Shown: positions 28,416 through 36,365 of the stretch, one piece after another
Numbering within the stretch: the first letter of the stretch is position 1
Layout of the letters: the number at the start of each line of letters is the position of its first letter
Origin: Saprospiraceae bacterium
GTDB taxonomy: Bacteria > Bacteroidota > Bacteroidia > Chitinophagales > Saprospiraceae
Assembly: GCA_020629315.1 (NCBI GenBank)
Contig: JAHDDO010000005.1
Location: 1 to 38,099 of the forward strand
DNA: 38,099 bases
Direction: 5' to 3'
Made by a program: the position numbers and the translations under genes
The notes under the pieces: generated by a model
The model's input: the letters and a program-made list of their open reading frames with translations, nothing else
Databases searched by the model: none
What the model was told of the DNA's origin: nothing

Positions 28416-29042
28416 ATGGAATTTAGTATAACAATACTTTTGGTCGGAATTACCAGTTTGATATCATATCAAGCTTTCAGTAATAGAAATTTATTTGATA
28501 CACTCAAACACTACCCTTACTTAGAGTCAAAAGAAAAGCAATATTACAGACTTTTGTCCTCTGGTTTTGTTCATGGTGACATGAATCACCTTCTGATAAA
28601 TATGTTTGTTTTATGGCAATTCGGTACACAAGTAGAATCCCTCTTTTTGGCAAAATTTGGAATGTCTGGTAGAATCTACTTTTTACTCTTTTACCTTGCT
28701 ATCCTAGTAATTTCAGATTTGCCAACTCACTTAAAACATAGAAATAATCCAAGATATACTGCAATTGGTGCTTCAGGAGCTACCTCAGGAATTGTATTTG
28801 TTTATGTTCTCCAGCAGCCTTGGAACTGGTTCTTATTTCCACCTTTGCCTGGTATTTTAATGGCCGTGGGATATTTGTGGTATAGCTCTTGGGCCAGTAA
28901 AAATAGCAGAGATAATATTGGTCACAGTGCACATTTTTGGGGAGCAGTAGCAGGTGTAGTTTTATCCATCATATTAATTCCTGAGCTATTAAATATATTT
29001 GCTGATCAGATTTTAAAACCACAAGCTCCACCCTTTTTCTAA
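28416..29042 (+). CDS. rhomboid-family intramembrane serine protease
   Basis: A 208-residue membrane protein with about six transmembrane helices. The family features are present: HGDMNHLLINMFVLWQFG in the second helix region, catalytic GASG with S120 (AIGASGATSG) and the partner His in SAHFWGAVAGV (H173). Rhomboids cleave single-pass membrane proteins within the bilayer; the substrate is unknown. The gene is part of a closely packed run, 6 bases after rlmH and 2 bases before the YjbR-family gene. A rhomboid after an rRNA methyltransferase gives no clear functional link. Confidence 0.93.
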   Translation: MEFSITILLVGITSLISYQAFSNRNLFDTLKHYPYLESKEKQYYRLLSSGFVHGDMNHLLINMFVLWQFGTQVESLFLAKFGMSGRIYFLLFYLAILVISDLPTHLKHRNNPRYTAIGASGATSGIVFVYVLQQPWNWFLFPPLPGILMAVGYLWYSSWASKNSRDNIGHSAHFWGAVAGVVLSIILIPELLNIFADQILKPQAPPFF

Positions 29043-29044
29043 CC

Positions 29045-29428
29045 ATGGATTTTGAAGAGTTTCGAGAATATTGTTTTAGTAAGCCTGGTGTCACTGAAGA
29101 TTACCCATTTGAGGGCACTCATGCTTGGATGAAGGTATTAGGTAAATTATTTGCTATCTCTAATTTAGATGCTGTAGAATTTAAAGGTGAAATAATTCCT
29201 TCCTTTCATTTTATAAACCTAAAATGTGACCCTGAAAGAGCCATGGAACTTCGAGAGCGGCATTCTTTTATTCAAGCTGGATATCATATGAATAAAAAGC
29301 ATTGGAATACAGTATATACAGATGGAGTGGATCCAACTTTCTTAAAGGATCTTATTGACCATTCATATGATTTGGTGGTAAAGAAGTTATCTAAAAAAGA
29401 TAGAGACAGTTTAAACCGTTTTGAATGA
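29045..29428 (+). CDS. MmcQ/YjbR-family protein
   Basis: A 127-residue protein of the MmcQ/YjbR family (CyaY-like fold, proposed DNA-binding). Typical parts are the N-terminal EFREYCFSKPGVTEDYPFEGTHAWMKVLGKLFAI, the middle NLKCDPERAMELRERHSFIQAGYHMNKKHWNTV and a C-terminal helix with LIDHSYDLVVKKL. The in vivo role is not established for this family. Its stop overlaps the start of a 26-codon reading frame (ATGA at 29425-29428), which suggests coupled translation. Confidence 0.9.
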   Translation: MDFEEFREYCFSKPGVTEDYPFEGTHAWMKVLGKLFAISNLDAVEFKGEIIPSFHFINLKCDPERAMELRERHSFIQAGYHMNKKHWNTVYTDGVDPTFLKDLIDHSYDLVVKKLSKKDRDSLNRFE

Positions 29429-29505
29429 GCCCTATTTGGATATTTGTAGTTTTTGGTGGGTTATTTTTTATGCTTTTTAGATTCTTCCAATCTAAAAAAT
29501 GGTAA
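29425..29505 (+). CDS. 26-residue single-pass membrane peptide, candidate
   Basis: A short reading frame begins at an ATG overlapping the stop of the YjbR-family gene as ATGA and ends with TAA at 29503-29505. It encodes 26 residues: a short N-terminus (MSPIW), a continuous hydrophobic core (IFVVFGGLFFMLF) and a basic end (RFFQSKKW), the profile of a small single-pass membrane protein with a positive-inside C-terminus. No homologue is known to me. The overlap and membrane-protein composition favour a real gene, but a frame of this length can occur by chance. Confidence 0.5.
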   Translation: MSPIWIFVVFGGLFFMLFRFFQSKKW

Positions 29506-29531
29506 TAAAAAACTTGGCTTTGTGTGCTCGT

Positions 29532-30338
29532 TTATGCCTTTTCCCATTTTTTCGCAACAATGGAATAAACCATAGGTATTTTACCTTCTAAACCTCTTAT
29601 TTGGTATTTACCTTTTTCGATTTCAATCGTATTTTCAAAGCAATTGTATGGTGAGTAATCATATTCCTTCAGGTCTAAAATTGTCAGTCCTTCATTTATT
29701 AAAGATTGTATTGTATCCGATATTCCATGGTTCCAAAAAATAAAATCTGTTTCTAAGTCGCTACTATTTTCTGTATAACTTCCGGATGAAGTTTCGAACA
29801 GCGGTCCTGAATTTCGATATTTGTATTGCACTTTTTCAAACTTATCATCAAACATCCAAACTACGGGGTGAAACTCAACAAATATTAGAGTGCCACCCGG
29901 TTTTAATATGGAAGAAATAACATTGGCCCACCTCCTTACATCGGGTAACCAGCCAATAACACCATAGGTAGTAAATACAATGTCAAAAGGCTCAGGTAAG
30001 TGCTGAGGAGCGTCATAAACATCACAACAAACAAATCGGGAGTTAGATTTTAATTCCGCGGATAAGTCTGATGCAATTTGTATAGCTTTATTAGAAAGGT
30101 CTATGCCCACAGTATTTGCACCCATTCTAGATAAAGAAATAGTGTCTTGACCAAAATGACATTGTAAGTGACAAAGAGATTTATTTTTTAAATCTGGTAA
30201 AAGCGCTATTTCAATTTCATTTAAGCTTGAACGCCCTGTCTTAAATGCTTCATTATCATAAAATTCTGATTCTAGATGTACCTCGGCCCTTTTATTCCAT
30301 CCTGCTTGATTAATAGAAATATAGTCTTTATCCTTCAT
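29532..30338 (-). CDS. class I SAM-dependent methyltransferase
   Basis: A 268-residue protein with the Rossmann-type SAM-binding motif in the form LCHLQCHFGQDTISLSRMGA followed by VGIDLSNKAIQIA (acidic end of strand 2 at D), then CDVYDAP and FDIVFTTYGVIGWLPD, as in Methyltransf_25/UbiE-like enzymes. The substrate cannot be assigned. The start overlaps the end of the RNase Z gene by 11 bases, so it is the third gene of the STAS-rnz operon. Its end is convergent with the small membrane peptide, 26 bases apart. Confidence 0.9.
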   Translation of the reverse strand: MKDKDYISINQAGWNKRAEVHLESEFYDNEAFKTGRSSLNEIEIALLPDLKNKSLCHLQCHFGQDTISLSRMGANTVGIDLSNKAIQIASDLSAELKSNSRFVCCDVYDAPQHLPEPFDIVFTTYGVIGWLPDVRRWANVISSILKPGGTLIFVEFHPVVWMFDDKFEKVQYKYRNSGPLFETSSGSYTENSSDLETDFIFWNHGISDTIQSLINEGLTILDLKEYDYSPYNCFENTIEIEKGKYQIRGLEGKIPMVYSIVAKKWEKA

Positions 30339-31254
30339 TTTTAGGAAGTTTATAAATCATGCCATCATACCCTTTTATGGTATTTGGAAAAATTGCTTTT
30401 GCCTCTGTAATAATATCATCTACATACTTATATCTCGGAGAGTAATGACCTGTAATTAAGGTTTGTGCATTAATATTGAGAGCCATAGTCGCGGCCTCAA
30501 CACTCGTGGAATGTTTTCGTTCGTATGCCAGTTCAGCAAATTCTTGAGTATATGTAGTTTCATGGTAAATAACCTGAACTTTATTAATGTAATTATACAA
30601 TGATAGGTTATAGGCCGTATCACTACAATATGCATAGGATCTTGGATAAGGTTTTGGAATTACTACTTCTTCAAATGGAATTATTTGATCGTCCCTAATA
30701 ATGTTAGTTCCATTTTTAGCCGTCTTAATCTCGTCAATAGTCAGCTTATATTCCCCAATCTTTTCTACACGAATATTGTATGAAGGAATCTGTTCTTGAA
30801 ATAAAAACCCCATACAAGGTATTCTATGGTCCAATGGAAAACTACTAATCTGTAAGACCTCTGAATTGTATAAAGTATTAGGTATTGAAGGATCAAACTC
30901 TTCAATGCTTAGATCAAATTGTAAATGACTTTGGGTAACATTCAAACATGACTCAACATACTTTGCTAGGCCTTTAGGCCCATATAGCGTTAAAGCTTTA
31001 GTCCGACTATTCATATTCAATGAATGCAGATAACCGGGTAACCCAAAAATATGATCACCATGTAGGTGACTAATAAATACTGCTTGAACCTTGTTTGGAG
31101 AAATCTTGTATTGTTGTGTCCTTATTTGTAAGCCTTCACAAGCGTCAACTATAAATATTGTATTGTCGTAATTAACTGCCTGTGCGCTTGTAAAACGTCC
31201 ATGAGCTGGATAAGCTGCATTCGTACCAAGAATGGTCAGCTCAAATTTTTTCAT
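30328..31254 (-). CDS. rnz: ribonuclease Z
   Basis: A 308-residue metallo-beta-lactamase-fold enzyme that cuts the 3' trailer of tRNA precursors. The motif SHLHGDH (H63, H65, D67, H68) binds the two zinc ions; AYCSDTAY, IYHETTYTQEF and TLITGHYSPRY supply further ligands and the C-terminal His. The PxKxxG-type flexible arm region follows the usual layout. The start overlaps the STAS gene stop by four bases (ATGA at 31251-31254), and the methyltransferase gene begins before it ends, making a compact operon. Identification is secure. Confidence 0.95.
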   Translation of the reverse strand: MKKFELTILGTNAAYPAHGRFTSAQAVNYDNTIFIVDACEGLQIRTQQYKISPNKVQAVFISHLHGDHIFGLPGYLHSLNMNSRTKALTLYGPKGLAKYVESCLNVTQSHLQFDLSIEEFDPSIPNTLYNSEVLQISSFPLDHRIPCMGFLFQEQIPSYNIRVEKIGEYKLTIDEIKTAKNGTNIIRDDQIIPFEEVVIPKPYPRSYAYCSDTAYNLSLYNYINKVQVIYHETTYTQEFAELAYERKHSTSVEAATMALNINAQTLITGHYSPRYKYVDDIITEAKAIFPNTIKGYDGMIYKLPKNEG

Positions 31255-31631
31255 TCTTGCTCAGAACCTGACATACCTCTTTCTATCTCTTCCATAAATA
31301 TATGGTCGATCGCTTGTTCCATGTTCCCTTTGATATTTAGAATGCTATCAAGTCTGGAAATGTCAATTAATTTTTGAACGTGAGGTGACACTATTCCTGT
31401 CAGAATGAATGAGCCGTAATTCTTCCATAGCCGATTGGCTGTGAGGATAGATGACAATCCTGAAGAATCGACATAATCAACTCTAGAGAGATCCAGAATC
31501 AAATTTTTGACTCCTTCATTTCGTAAGAAAACGAACTCAGATTTTAGATCAGGTGCAATAATTGAATTGAGGTTAGGCTCATCAAGTTGCAACAGAGCAT
31601 ATTTTTCTTGCTTATCCACACTATATTTCAT
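31251..31631 (-). CDS. STAS-domain protein (anti-sigma factor antagonist-like)
   Basis: A 126-residue single STAS domain. The segment NLILDLSRVDYVDSSGLSSIL contains the phosphorylatable Ser position (S56/S57) of SpoIIAA/RsbV-like antagonists, and the strand-helix order fits. A charged tail (about 105-126) is extra. In Firmicutes such proteins release an anti-sigma kinase; no kinase or sigma gene is nearby, so the partner must be elsewhere if the mechanism holds. It is the first gene of the STAS-rnz-methyltransferase operon, divergent from clpC. Confidence 0.9.
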   Translation of the reverse strand: MKYSVDKQEKYALLQLDEPNLNSIIAPDLKSEFVFLRNEGVKNLILDLSRVDYVDSSGLSSILTANRLWKNYGSFILTGIVSPHVQKLIDISRLDSILNIKGNMEQAIDHIFMEEIERGMSGSEQE

Positions 31632-31650
31632 CGCAAAAACTTATGGAATG

Positions 31651-31678
31651 CAAAGTTATTTTTTTTTACCATTTCAAA
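31651..31678 (-). promoter_or_regulatory. candidate promoter of the STAS-rnz operon
   Basis: On the minus strand TTTG (31678-31675), a 16-base spacer and TAACTTTG (31658-31651) fit the Bacteroidota TTG/TAnnTTTG pattern, although the spacer is one base short of the usual range. The predicted leader before the ATG at 31631 is about 14 bases. The exact -7 match is the main support. Confidence 0.45.
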
Positions 31679-31708
31679 CTTACTGTGGTTAAATAAAATA
31701 TAATCATG

Positions 31709-31739
31709 GCAATGTGACAATAATTAGTGTCACAATTGC
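31709..31739. promoter_or_regulatory. operator-like dyad in the clpC/STAS divergent region
   Basis: TGTGACA (31713-31719) and TGTCACA (31728-31734) form a perfect 7-bp inverted repeat with an 8-base spacer. Allowing one bulged T it extends to GCAA-TGTGACA and TGTCACAATTGC. No T run follows, so it is not a terminator. It could bind a dimeric regulator acting on either divergent gene. The half-site spacing does not fit CRP/FNR. Confidence 0.55.
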
Positions 31740-31762
31740 AGTAATTTTAAATGAAATGGCTA

Positions 31763-31789
31763 ATAAAACTACCAAATTGGCAGTTTTAT
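31763..31789. promoter_or_regulatory. 27-bp palindrome upstream of clpC
   Basis: Two 13-base arms (31763-31775 and 31777-31789) flank a central A at 31776, with 12 of 13 pairs complementary: ATAAAACTACCAA against TTGGCAGTTTTAT. It lies directly upstream of the proposed clpC -7 element (31810-31817) and covers the usual -33 region, as expected for a regulator site controlling clpC. It does not resemble CIRCE or the CtsR heptanucleotide repeat. Confidence 0.6.
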
Positions 31790-31809
31790 CAGAATGGTAC
31801 ATTATTTTA

Positions 31810-31817
31810 TATATTTG
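31810..31817 (+). promoter_or_regulatory. candidate -7 promoter element of clpC
   Basis: TATATTTG matches TAnnTTTG exactly, 34 bases before the clpC ATG. There is no clear TTG at the -33 distance; that place is taken by the 27-bp palindrome, so the promoter may depend on an activator. Confidence 0.45.
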
Positions 31818-31851
31818 AATAGGATATAAATTAAGATAAATCATAATATAT

Positions 31852-34389
31852 ATGAACAGAAGGTTTTCACCACAAGTTAAACGCATCATTTCTTTTTCCA
31901 AGGATGAGGCAGTACGCTTGGGAAATGATTTTATCGGAACTGAGCATTTCCTGTTAGGTATATTACAGGATAAGGAGAATATTGCATTAAAAGTATTTGA
32001 TGGCTTAGAGATCGATTTAGAGGAATTACAGTTTGAGATTGAGAAAAAATCAAAAGAAAACAAAACATCTAAAACCAATGTAAGTGTAGGAAATATTCCT
32101 CTTAATAAACATGCAGAGAAAGTACTTAAGGTAACTTTCTTGGAGGCAAAGTTATTTAAGAATGAGGAAATCTATCCAGAGCACCTTGTTTTGTCCATTC
32201 TAAAACATGGCGAAAATGAAGCGTCAAAAATTTTGAATGAATATGACATTGATTATGACATTTTCAAAAGTGAGTTGGAATTTGTAAAGCAAGAAGAAGG
32301 AAATAAATTTAGTGATACATTTAGTGCCTCAGCTTCTGATTCTGACATACCTATTGAAGATGAACCATCAGAGTTTAGCAAAAAGGCAGGAAATACTAAA
32401 TCAAGAACACCTGTATTAGATAATTTTGGACGTGATATCACTCGATTAGCCGAAGAAGGCAAGTTAGACCCTATTATTGGTAGAACTACAGAAATAGAGC
32501 GTGTTTCACAAATATTAAGTAGAAGGAAAAAGAATAATCCTATTCTGATTGGTGAACCTGGTGTTGGAAAGACAGCTATTGTCGAAGGACTTGCCTTACG
32601 GATTCAGCAGAAAAAAGTCTCTCGTACTTTATTCAATAAAAGAATTGTGATGTTAGATCTTGCAGCATTAGTTGCGGGAACTAAATACAGAGGGCAATTT
32701 GAAGAGCGAATGAAGGCTATTATGAATGAATTGCAGAAGACAAGAGATGTAATCCTTTTCATAGATGAAATTCATACAATTGTTGGAGCAGGTGGTGCTA
32801 CTGGAAGCTTAGATGCTAGTAATATATTTAAACCGGCTTTAGCTCGAGGCGAATTGCAAACTATCGGGGCATCTACTTTGGATGAGTATCGGCAGTTTAT
32901 AGAGAAAGATGGGGCACTAGACAGGCGATTCCAAAAAGTGGTTGTTGAACCACCTACAGCAGAAGAAGCCGTTCATATTCTGGAAAATATTAAGCCAAAG
33001 TATGAGGAGTTTCACCAAGTGTCCTATTCTGATGAAGCAATAAAGGCTTGTGTAAAGTTATCAGATAGATATATCACTGATCGTTTCTTACCCGATAAGG
33101 CCATTGATGTAATGGATGAAGTTGGAGCAAGAACACACTTGAAGAACATACATGTTCCCAAGTATATAGAAGATCTTGAAAAGCAAATTGAAAGTGTACG
33201 AAATTTAAAGAATGCGGCAGTTAAAAATCAACAATATGAAAAAGCCGCAGATTTAAGGGATCATGAATCTAAGTTGGTCAAAAAGATAGAGCAAGCTAAA
33301 GTAGATTGGGAAGAAGAAGCTAAGAAGACTAGATATCCAGTCGATGAGGAAGATATAGCAGAAGTAGTATCTATGATGACCGGTATACCCGTAACTAAAG
33401 TAGCTCAAAAAGAGAGTATTAAGCTTGTTGGTATGGTTGACACTTTGAAAGACCATATCATTGGGCAAGATCAGGCGGTAGAAAAGATCACAAAAGCTAT
33501 TCAACGAAATAGAATTGGGTTAAAAGATCCAAACAAACCTATTGGAACCTTTATTTTCTTAGGACCAACTGGTGTTGGTAAAACAGAATTAGCTAAATCA
33601 CTGGCTCGATATGTATTTGATTCTGATGATGCACTTATACGAGTGGATATGTCTGAGTACATGGAAAAGTTCTCCTTATCTAGATTAATTGGAGCACCTC
33701 CTGGATACGTAGGATATGAAGAAGGTGGGCAATTAACAGAAAAGGTAAGAAGAAAGCCATATTCAGTTATCCTTTTAGATGAAATAGAGAAAGCCCATCC
33801 AGACATTTATAACATTTTGCTTCAAGTATTGGATGATGGTGTTTTGACAGATGGTCTCGGACGCAAGGTTGATTTCAAAAATACTATGATCATTATGACT
33901 TCGAATATTGGAGTCAGGCAATTGAAGGATTTTGGAACTGGTGTTGGCTTTAATACAGAGGCTAGAAAAAAAGCGAGTGATGATGATGGAAAAGCTGTCA
34001 TTCAGAATGCTTTGAAGAAAACATTTTCGCCAGAATTTTTGAACCGTATTGATGATGTGATTATATTCAATTCGTTAGAGAAAGATCACATATTCGAAAT
34101 CATAGATATATCTCTAAAAGAGCTTTTTGGAAGACTCGAAAATTTAGGCTTGCATTTAGAGCTTACAGAGGAAGTAAAGCGATTTGTAGCTGAAAAGGGG
34201 TTTGATCCACAATTTGGTGCACGACCTCTAAATCGAGCTATCCAAAAGCACCTTGAAGAGCCGTTGGCAGATTACATTCTGCACAATAATCCGAAAGAAG
34301 GCGCGAAAATTCGTGCCGTGATGAACGAAAAAGAAGATAATGTGATTATTATTGGAGTCGAAGACCAAATACCTGAGGATGTTAAATAA
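31852..34389 (+). CDS. clpC: ClpC, ATP-dependent Clp protease ATP-binding subunit
   Basis: An 845-residue Hsp100 unfoldase that feeds substrates to ClpP. Domains: N-terminal double Clp_N repeat (about 1-145), acidic Ser-rich linker (about 146-185), first AAA+ domain with Walker A GEPGVGKT (234-241) and Walker B LFIDE (302-306), a middle region with a UVR-type motif (NQQYEKAADLRDHESKL, about 459-475), second AAA+ domain with Walker A GPTGVGKT (571-578) and LLDEIEKAHPDIY, and a C-terminal ClpB_D2-small domain. The short middle region with UVR motif distinguishes it from ClpB. No mcsA, mcsB or ctsR genes are nearby, so control differs from Firmicutes. It is divergent from the STAS gene and is followed after 39 bases by infC. 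Confidence 0.95.
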   Translation: MNRRFSPQVKRIISFSKDEAVRLGNDFIGTEHFLLGILQDKENIALKVFDGLEIDLEELQFEIEKKSKENKTSKTNVSVGNIPLNKHAEKVLKVTFLEAKLFKNEEIYPEHLVLSILKHGENEASKILNEYDIDYDIFKSELEFVKQEEGNKFSDTFSASASDSDIPIEDEPSEFSKKAGNTKSRTPVLDNFGRDITRLAEEGKLDPIIGRTTEIERVSQILSRRKKNNPILIGEPGVGKTAIVEGLALRIQQKKVSRTLFNKRIVMLDLAALVAGTKYRGQFEERMKAIMNELQKTRDVILFIDEIHTIVGAGGATGSLDASNIFKPALARGELQTIGASTLDEYRQFIEKDGALDRRFQKVVVEPPTAEEAVHILENIKPKYEEFHQVSYSDEAIKACVKLSDRYITDRFLPDKAIDVMDEVGARTHLKNIHVPKYIEDLEKQIESVRNLKNAAVKNQQYEKAADLRDHESKLVKKIEQAKVDWEEEAKKTRYPVDEEDIAEVVSMMTGIPVTKVAQKESIKLVGMVDTLKDHIIGQDQAVEKITKAIQRNRIGLKDPNKPIGTFIFLGPTGVGKTELAKSLARYVFDSDDALIRVDMSEYMEKFSLSRLIGAPPGYVGYEEGGQLTEKVRRKPYSVILLDEIEKAHPDIYNILLQVLDDGVLTDGLGRKVDFKNTMIIMTSNIGVRQLKDFGTGVGFNTEARKKASDDDGKAVIQNALKKTFSPEFLNRIDDVIIFNSLEKDHIFEIIDISLKELFGRLENLGLHLELTEEVKRFVAEKGFDPQFGARPLNRAIQKHLEEPLADYILHNNPKEGAKIRAVMNEKEDNVIIIGVEDQIPEDVK

Positions 34390-34428
34390 TCAGGTAAGCA
34401 ATTAATTTTTAAACTAACAACATAACAT

Positions 34429-35016
34429 TTGGCACATAGATCAAGAAAATCAAGACCAAAACCAGAACCAAAATTTAGCTTTAGAACCAATGAGTACATT
34501 CGTGTACCTAAAATCAGGCTTGTAGGAGACGATTTAGATAAAATTTCTAATGAAGTAGGTCAAACAGTAGAAGTTGGGGTGTATAATACATCTCAAGCAT
34601 TGAAATGGGCTCAAGCTGCTGGCTTAGACCTAGTTGAAATCAGTCCTAAAGCTGACCCTCCTGTTTGTAAAATTATAGACTATAACAAGTTCCTATATCT
34701 CAAAAAGAAGAAAGAAAAAGAGCTAAAAGCAAAAACTTCAAAAACAGTAGTCAAAGAAATCAGATTTGGTCCTAATACGGATGATCATGATTTTGATTTT
34801 AAACTAAGACATGCTAAGAAGTTTCTTGAAGATGGTGCCAAAGTCAAAGCCTATGTTCATTTTCGTGGTAGAACCATTGTTTATAAAGATCGTGGTGAGT
34901 TACTTCTACTACGATTTATTGCTGAGCTAGAAGGTTTAGGAGCTGCCGAAAATCTACCTAAGCTTGAAGGTAGAAGAATGACTACTATTATTGCCCCTGT
35001 CAAAAAGAAGAAATAA
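34429..35016 (+). CDS. infC: translation initiation factor IF-3
   Basis: A 195-residue factor that binds the 30S subunit, prevents premature 50S joining and checks the start codon. The N-terminal domain (about 20-90) contains [18 protein letters not shown] and [32 protein letters not shown]; a Lys-rich linker and the C-terminal domain ([40 protein letters not shown]) follow. The start is TTG at 34429: an in-frame TAA at 34423-34425 leaves only one codon upstream, so no longer form exists. It is followed by rpmI and rplT, the conserved order. thrS, often upstream, is replaced by clpC. Confidence 0.96.
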   Translation: MAHRSRKSRPKPEPKFSFRTNEYIRVPKIRLVGDDLDKISNEVGQTVEVGVYNTSQALKWAQAAGLDLVEISPKADPPVCKIIDYNKFLYLKKKKEKELKAKTSKTVVKEIRFGPNTDDHDFDFKLRHAKKFLEDGAKVKAYVHFRGRTIVYKDRGELLLLRFIAELEGLGAAENLPKLEGRRMTTIIAPVKKKK

Positions 35017-35042
35017 GCAACCCATATATTTATATAAATACC

Positions 35043-35050
35043 TATATTTG
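35043..35050 (+). promoter_or_regulatory. candidate internal -7 element before rpmI
   Basis: TATATTTG, an exact TAnnTTTG match, lies 21 bases before the rpmI ATG in the 55-base infC-rpmI gap. It could give rpmI-rplT extra transcription, as internal promoters do in other bacteria. No -33 TTG is seen at the expected place. Confidence 0.3.
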
Positions 35051-35071
35051 CGGTCTTTAAAAATTGCATAA

Positions 35072-35269
35072 ATGCCTAAAGTAAAGACAAATTCAAGTGC
35101 TAAGAAGAGATTTAGAGTGCGCTCTTCAGGTAAAGTGAAGCGGTTTCAAGCAAACACTTCTCACCTAATGCGTAAAAAATCTAAGAAGGCTAAGCTTAGA
35201 TTGTCTGGTTCGACTAATGTTTCGACAGCAGATGAGAAAAGGATCAAAGCTTTATTAGGTATCAATTAA
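35072..35269 (+). CDS. rpmI: 50S ribosomal protein L35
   Basis: A 65-residue, strongly basic protein with the L35 pattern: MPKVKTNSSAKKRFRVRSSGKVKR at the start (family form MPKxKTxxxAxKRFxxTxxGKxK), a central HLMRKKSKKAKLRL and a short helical end. It is part of the large subunit. Its place between infC and rplT confirms it. Length is normal. Confidence 0.97.
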   Translation: MPKVKTNSSAKKRFRVRSSGKVKRFQANTSHLMRKKSKKAKLRLSGSTNVSTADEKRIKALLGIN

Positions 35270-35332
35270 TTAGTTAACTATTACAGAGGTAAAGTGTCTT
35301 TTTGACCCCTTTGCAATAAAAATTTTAGAATC

Positions 35333-35677
35333 ATGCCTAGATCGGTAAATTCCGTAGCTTCAAGAAAACGAAGAAAGAAAATTTTAAAACAAACCAAAGG
35401 ATATTTTGGTGCCCGAAGTAATGTATACACTGTAGCTAAAAACGCTTTAGAAAAAGCGTGGCAGTATGCCTACAGAGACAGACGAAACAAAAAGAGAGCT
35501 TTCAGACGTCTTTGGATTACCAGAATAAATGCAGCTGCTAGATTAGAGGGCTTATCTTATTCAGTATTCATTCATAAATGTAAAGAGAGTGGAATTGATT
35601 TGAACAGAAAAGTACTTGCAGATCTTGCAATGAATCATCCGGATGTATTCAAATCGATAGTAAACAAAGTAAAATAA
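35333..35677 (+). CDS. rplT: 50S ribosomal protein L20
   Basis: A 114-residue basic protein with the L20 signature: [70 protein letters not shown], then a globular C-terminal end. It binds 23S rRNA early in 50S assembly; in E. coli and Bacillus it also represses its own operon through the leader RNA. The 63-base gap upstream holds no convincing 23S mimic that I can draw. It is the last gene before a strong terminator. Confidence 0.97.
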   Translation: MPRSVNSVASRKRRKKILKQTKGYFGARSNVYTVAKNALEKAWQYAYRDRRNKKRAFRRLWITRINAAARLEGLSYSVFIHKCKESGIDLNRKVLADLAMNHPDVFKSIVNKVK

Positions 35678-35682
35678 ATATG

Positions 35683-35708
35683 AGGCCCTATAAGTAGGGC
35701 CTTTTTTT
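35683..35708 (+). terminator. rho-independent terminator of the clpC-infC-rpmI-rplT unit
   Basis: Stem AGGCCCTA (35683-35690) and TAGGGCCT (35695-35702) with loop TAAG, followed by a T run (35702-35708). The run ends at the stop codon of the convergent scoB gene, so the terminator is packed into the 29-base gap. The minus-strand copy has no T run, so it works one way. Confidence 0.9.
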
Positions 35709-36360
35709 ATATGTCCATCTCAGGTATTTCTCCTTGAACTATTAAGTTGCCTTCAGTACTTTCTTTTATTTGTTCTACGCTTACACCAGGTGCCCGCTCA
35801 ATTAGTTTAAACCCATCTTTTGTAATATCAATTAATGCTAGGTTGGTGACTACCCTCTTCACACAACTAACACCGGTCAAGGGTAACGTGCATTTTTTTA
35901 GAAGTTTTGATTTTCCATGTTTGTTTGTATGAGTCATGGCAACAATGATGTTTTCAGCTGAGGCTACTAAATCCATCGCACCACCCATACCCTTAACCAT
36001 CTTTCCAGGAATTTTCCAATTTGCTATATCCCCAGATTGTGAAATCTCCATAGCTCCCAAAACAGTAAGCTGAATATGTTGGCCTCTGATCATTGCAAAA
36101 CTTGTTGCTGAATCAAATATAGAAGACCCGGGTAGAGCCGTAATAGTCTGCTTTCCGGCATTAATTAAATCGGCATCTTCTTCCCCATCATAAGGAAATG
36201 GGCCCATTCCTAATATCCCATTTTCACTTTGAAATGTGACATTTATACCTGGGGGCACATGATTCGCTATTAGAGTAGGTATCCCAATGCCTAGATTTAC
36301 ATACCAACCATTTTCTAATTCCTGTGCTATACGCTTAGCGATTCCATTTTTATCCAACAT
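35707..36360 (-). CDS. scoB: 3-oxoacid (succinyl-CoA:acetoacetate) CoA-transferase subunit B
   Basis: A 217-residue subunit of a class I CoA-transferase that moves CoA from succinyl-CoA to acetoacetate or a related 3-oxoacid. The catalytic Glu is E46 in FQSENGILGMG. Other family marks are NLGIGIPTLIANHVP, MVKGMGGAMDLVASA and CVKRVVTNLALIDI. It follows the A subunit after 5 bases, as expected for the heterodimer. The pair would serve ketone-body, polyhydroxybutyrate or branched-chain amino acid breakdown; the exact acid is not visible. Confidence 0.93.
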   Translation of the reverse strand: MLDKNGIAKRIAQELENGWYVNLGIGIPTLIANHVPPGINVTFQSENGILGMGPFPYDGEEDADLINAGKQTITALPGSSIFDSATSFAMIRGQHIQLTVLGAMEISQSGDIANWKIPGKMVKGMGGAMDLVASAENIIVAMTHTNKHGKSKLLKKCTLPLTGVSCVKRVVTNLALIDITKDGFKLIERAPGVSVEQIKESTEGNLIVQGEIPEMDI

Positions 36361-36365
36361 GCGAC

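Noticed and set aside
31709-31739. CRP/FNR-type site
   Set aside because: The half sites TGTGA and TCACA are 12 bases apart instead of the 6 of CRP, and FNR sites (TTGAT-N4-ATCAA) do not match. Kept only as an unnamed dyad.
35270-35332. L20 autoregulatory leader structure before rplT
   Set aside because: Only short, interrupted pairing can be drawn (for example GTC with GAC around a T5 loop); no clear mimic of the L20 site in 23S rRNA.
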